Below, piece after piece: positions 36,841-37,034 of a stretch of 37,034 nucleotides of DNA. This DNA is from a virus: the IMG/VR virus record IMGVR_UViG_3300023223_000759, positions 1-37,034 of that record, one strand, 5' to 3'. The number at the start of each line of letters is the position of its first letter. Within the stretch, counting starts at the first letter, position 1. The position numbers and the translations under genes are program-made. The notes beneath the pieces are model-generated. The model had not been told where the DNA came from and made no database searches. It saw only the letters and a list, made by a program, of their open reading frames with translations.

Positions 36841-37034
36841 ACTCTGGCCCCTGGTCTACTGCGGCGGCCAACTCCTTTAATTTATTGTGGTTGCCACTAT
36901 CGACTAATCCTTTTTTTTCTGGGTCGGTAAGTCCACTAAAGAATGTTTTATAAGCATCTATCCCTTTAGCGGCGCAATCCTTTCCGAGGTCATATATTAC
37001 GGCGGTCATGTCCTCTTCTTCTGGAACCACAATA
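36833..37034 (-). CDS. Probable recombination partner protein, 3' part (same gene as at 1-560)
   Basis: This is the C-terminal part of the 205-aa gene whose start codon is at 560. Within this copy the reading frame runs off the window end. A GTG at 37030 looks like a start only because the contig is cut. The stop at 36835-36833 overlaps the start of the HNH endonuclease gene (ATG at 36840). The full protein is made only on the circular molecule. Confidence 0.8.
   Translation of the reverse strand, partial: IVVPEEEDMTAVIYDLGKDCAAKGIDAYKTFFSGLTDPEKKGLVDSGNHNKLKELAAAVDQGPEYE
36891..37034. repeat. Terminal direct repeat, right copy
   Basis: Exact copy of bases 1-144. The junction base 36890 should be followed by base 1. 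The repeat contains no stem-loop or terminase-site signature that I can see. Confidence 0.97.

Noticed and set aside
1-37034. tRNA genes, CRISPR arrays, insertion sequences, integrase
   Set aside because: No cloverleaf-like segment, regular repeat-spacer series, transposase or tyrosine/active serine integrase was seen; the only recombinase-like protein lacks its catalytic serine.

Overview
This window is one complete circular phage genome of about 36.9 kb. The last 144 bases (36891-37034) repeat the first 144 exactly, and a 205-codon gene stays open across the join, so the sequence is a circular or circularly permuted molecule opened at an arbitrary point. The structural genes follow the order and families of the Salmonella phage P22 virion: terminase, portal, scaffold, coat, gp4, gp10, gp14, ejection proteins, tailspike with a P22-type head-binding domain. 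It is therefore a short-tailed, probably headful-packaging podovirus. The host is most likely an alphaproteobacterium, because the phage carries a GcrA-type DNA-binding domain, a regulator family known from that class. No integrase, RNA polymerase, DNA polymerase, primase, tRNA or CRISPR was seen. The phage appears to use host polymerases. A temperate lifestyle is not supported beyond one small repressor-like HTH gene.

Layout. Two divergent arms start from about 7.68-7.79 kb and converge on a bidirectional terminator at 34750-34777. The leftward arm (7670 down to 1, then 36890 down to 34801 across the join) holds about 35 short genes, mostly unknown, tightly overlapped and translationally coupled. 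It opens with a catalytically degenerate serine-recombinase/HTH protein. It then runs through a string of 30-110-residue proteins, several tiny membrane peptides, a VRR-NUC nuclease, a YopX-like protein, a lambda/YqaJ-type exonuclease with a probable recombination partner, and an HNH-AP2 endonuclease. It ends in a gene-poor stretch with GC-rich hairpins. A second regulatory node at 2378-2476 has back-to-back promoters serving the leftward genes and a rightward 68-aa HTH regulator.

The rightward arm begins with small early genes separated by a recurrent AAACGCCCG leader element. It continues with a GcrA-like/winged-helix protein, an MT-A70 adenine methyltransferase, a DnaB helicase and a DUF1376-type replication initiator with an internal repeat cluster that may be the origin. 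The packaging and virion genes run from 13403 to 32881 and the lysis genes from 32892 to 34732.

Most worth a second look: the GcrA-like/methyltransferase pair; the leftward mini-gene array with reused junction sequences; the catalytically dead serine recombinase; hairpins whose leftward-strand loops carry an anti-Shine-Dalgarno-like sequence; the three-frame overlap in the lysis cassette; and the conserved unknown partner of the exonuclease. About ten genes of under 60 codons were called here from coupling and ribosome-binding evidence.
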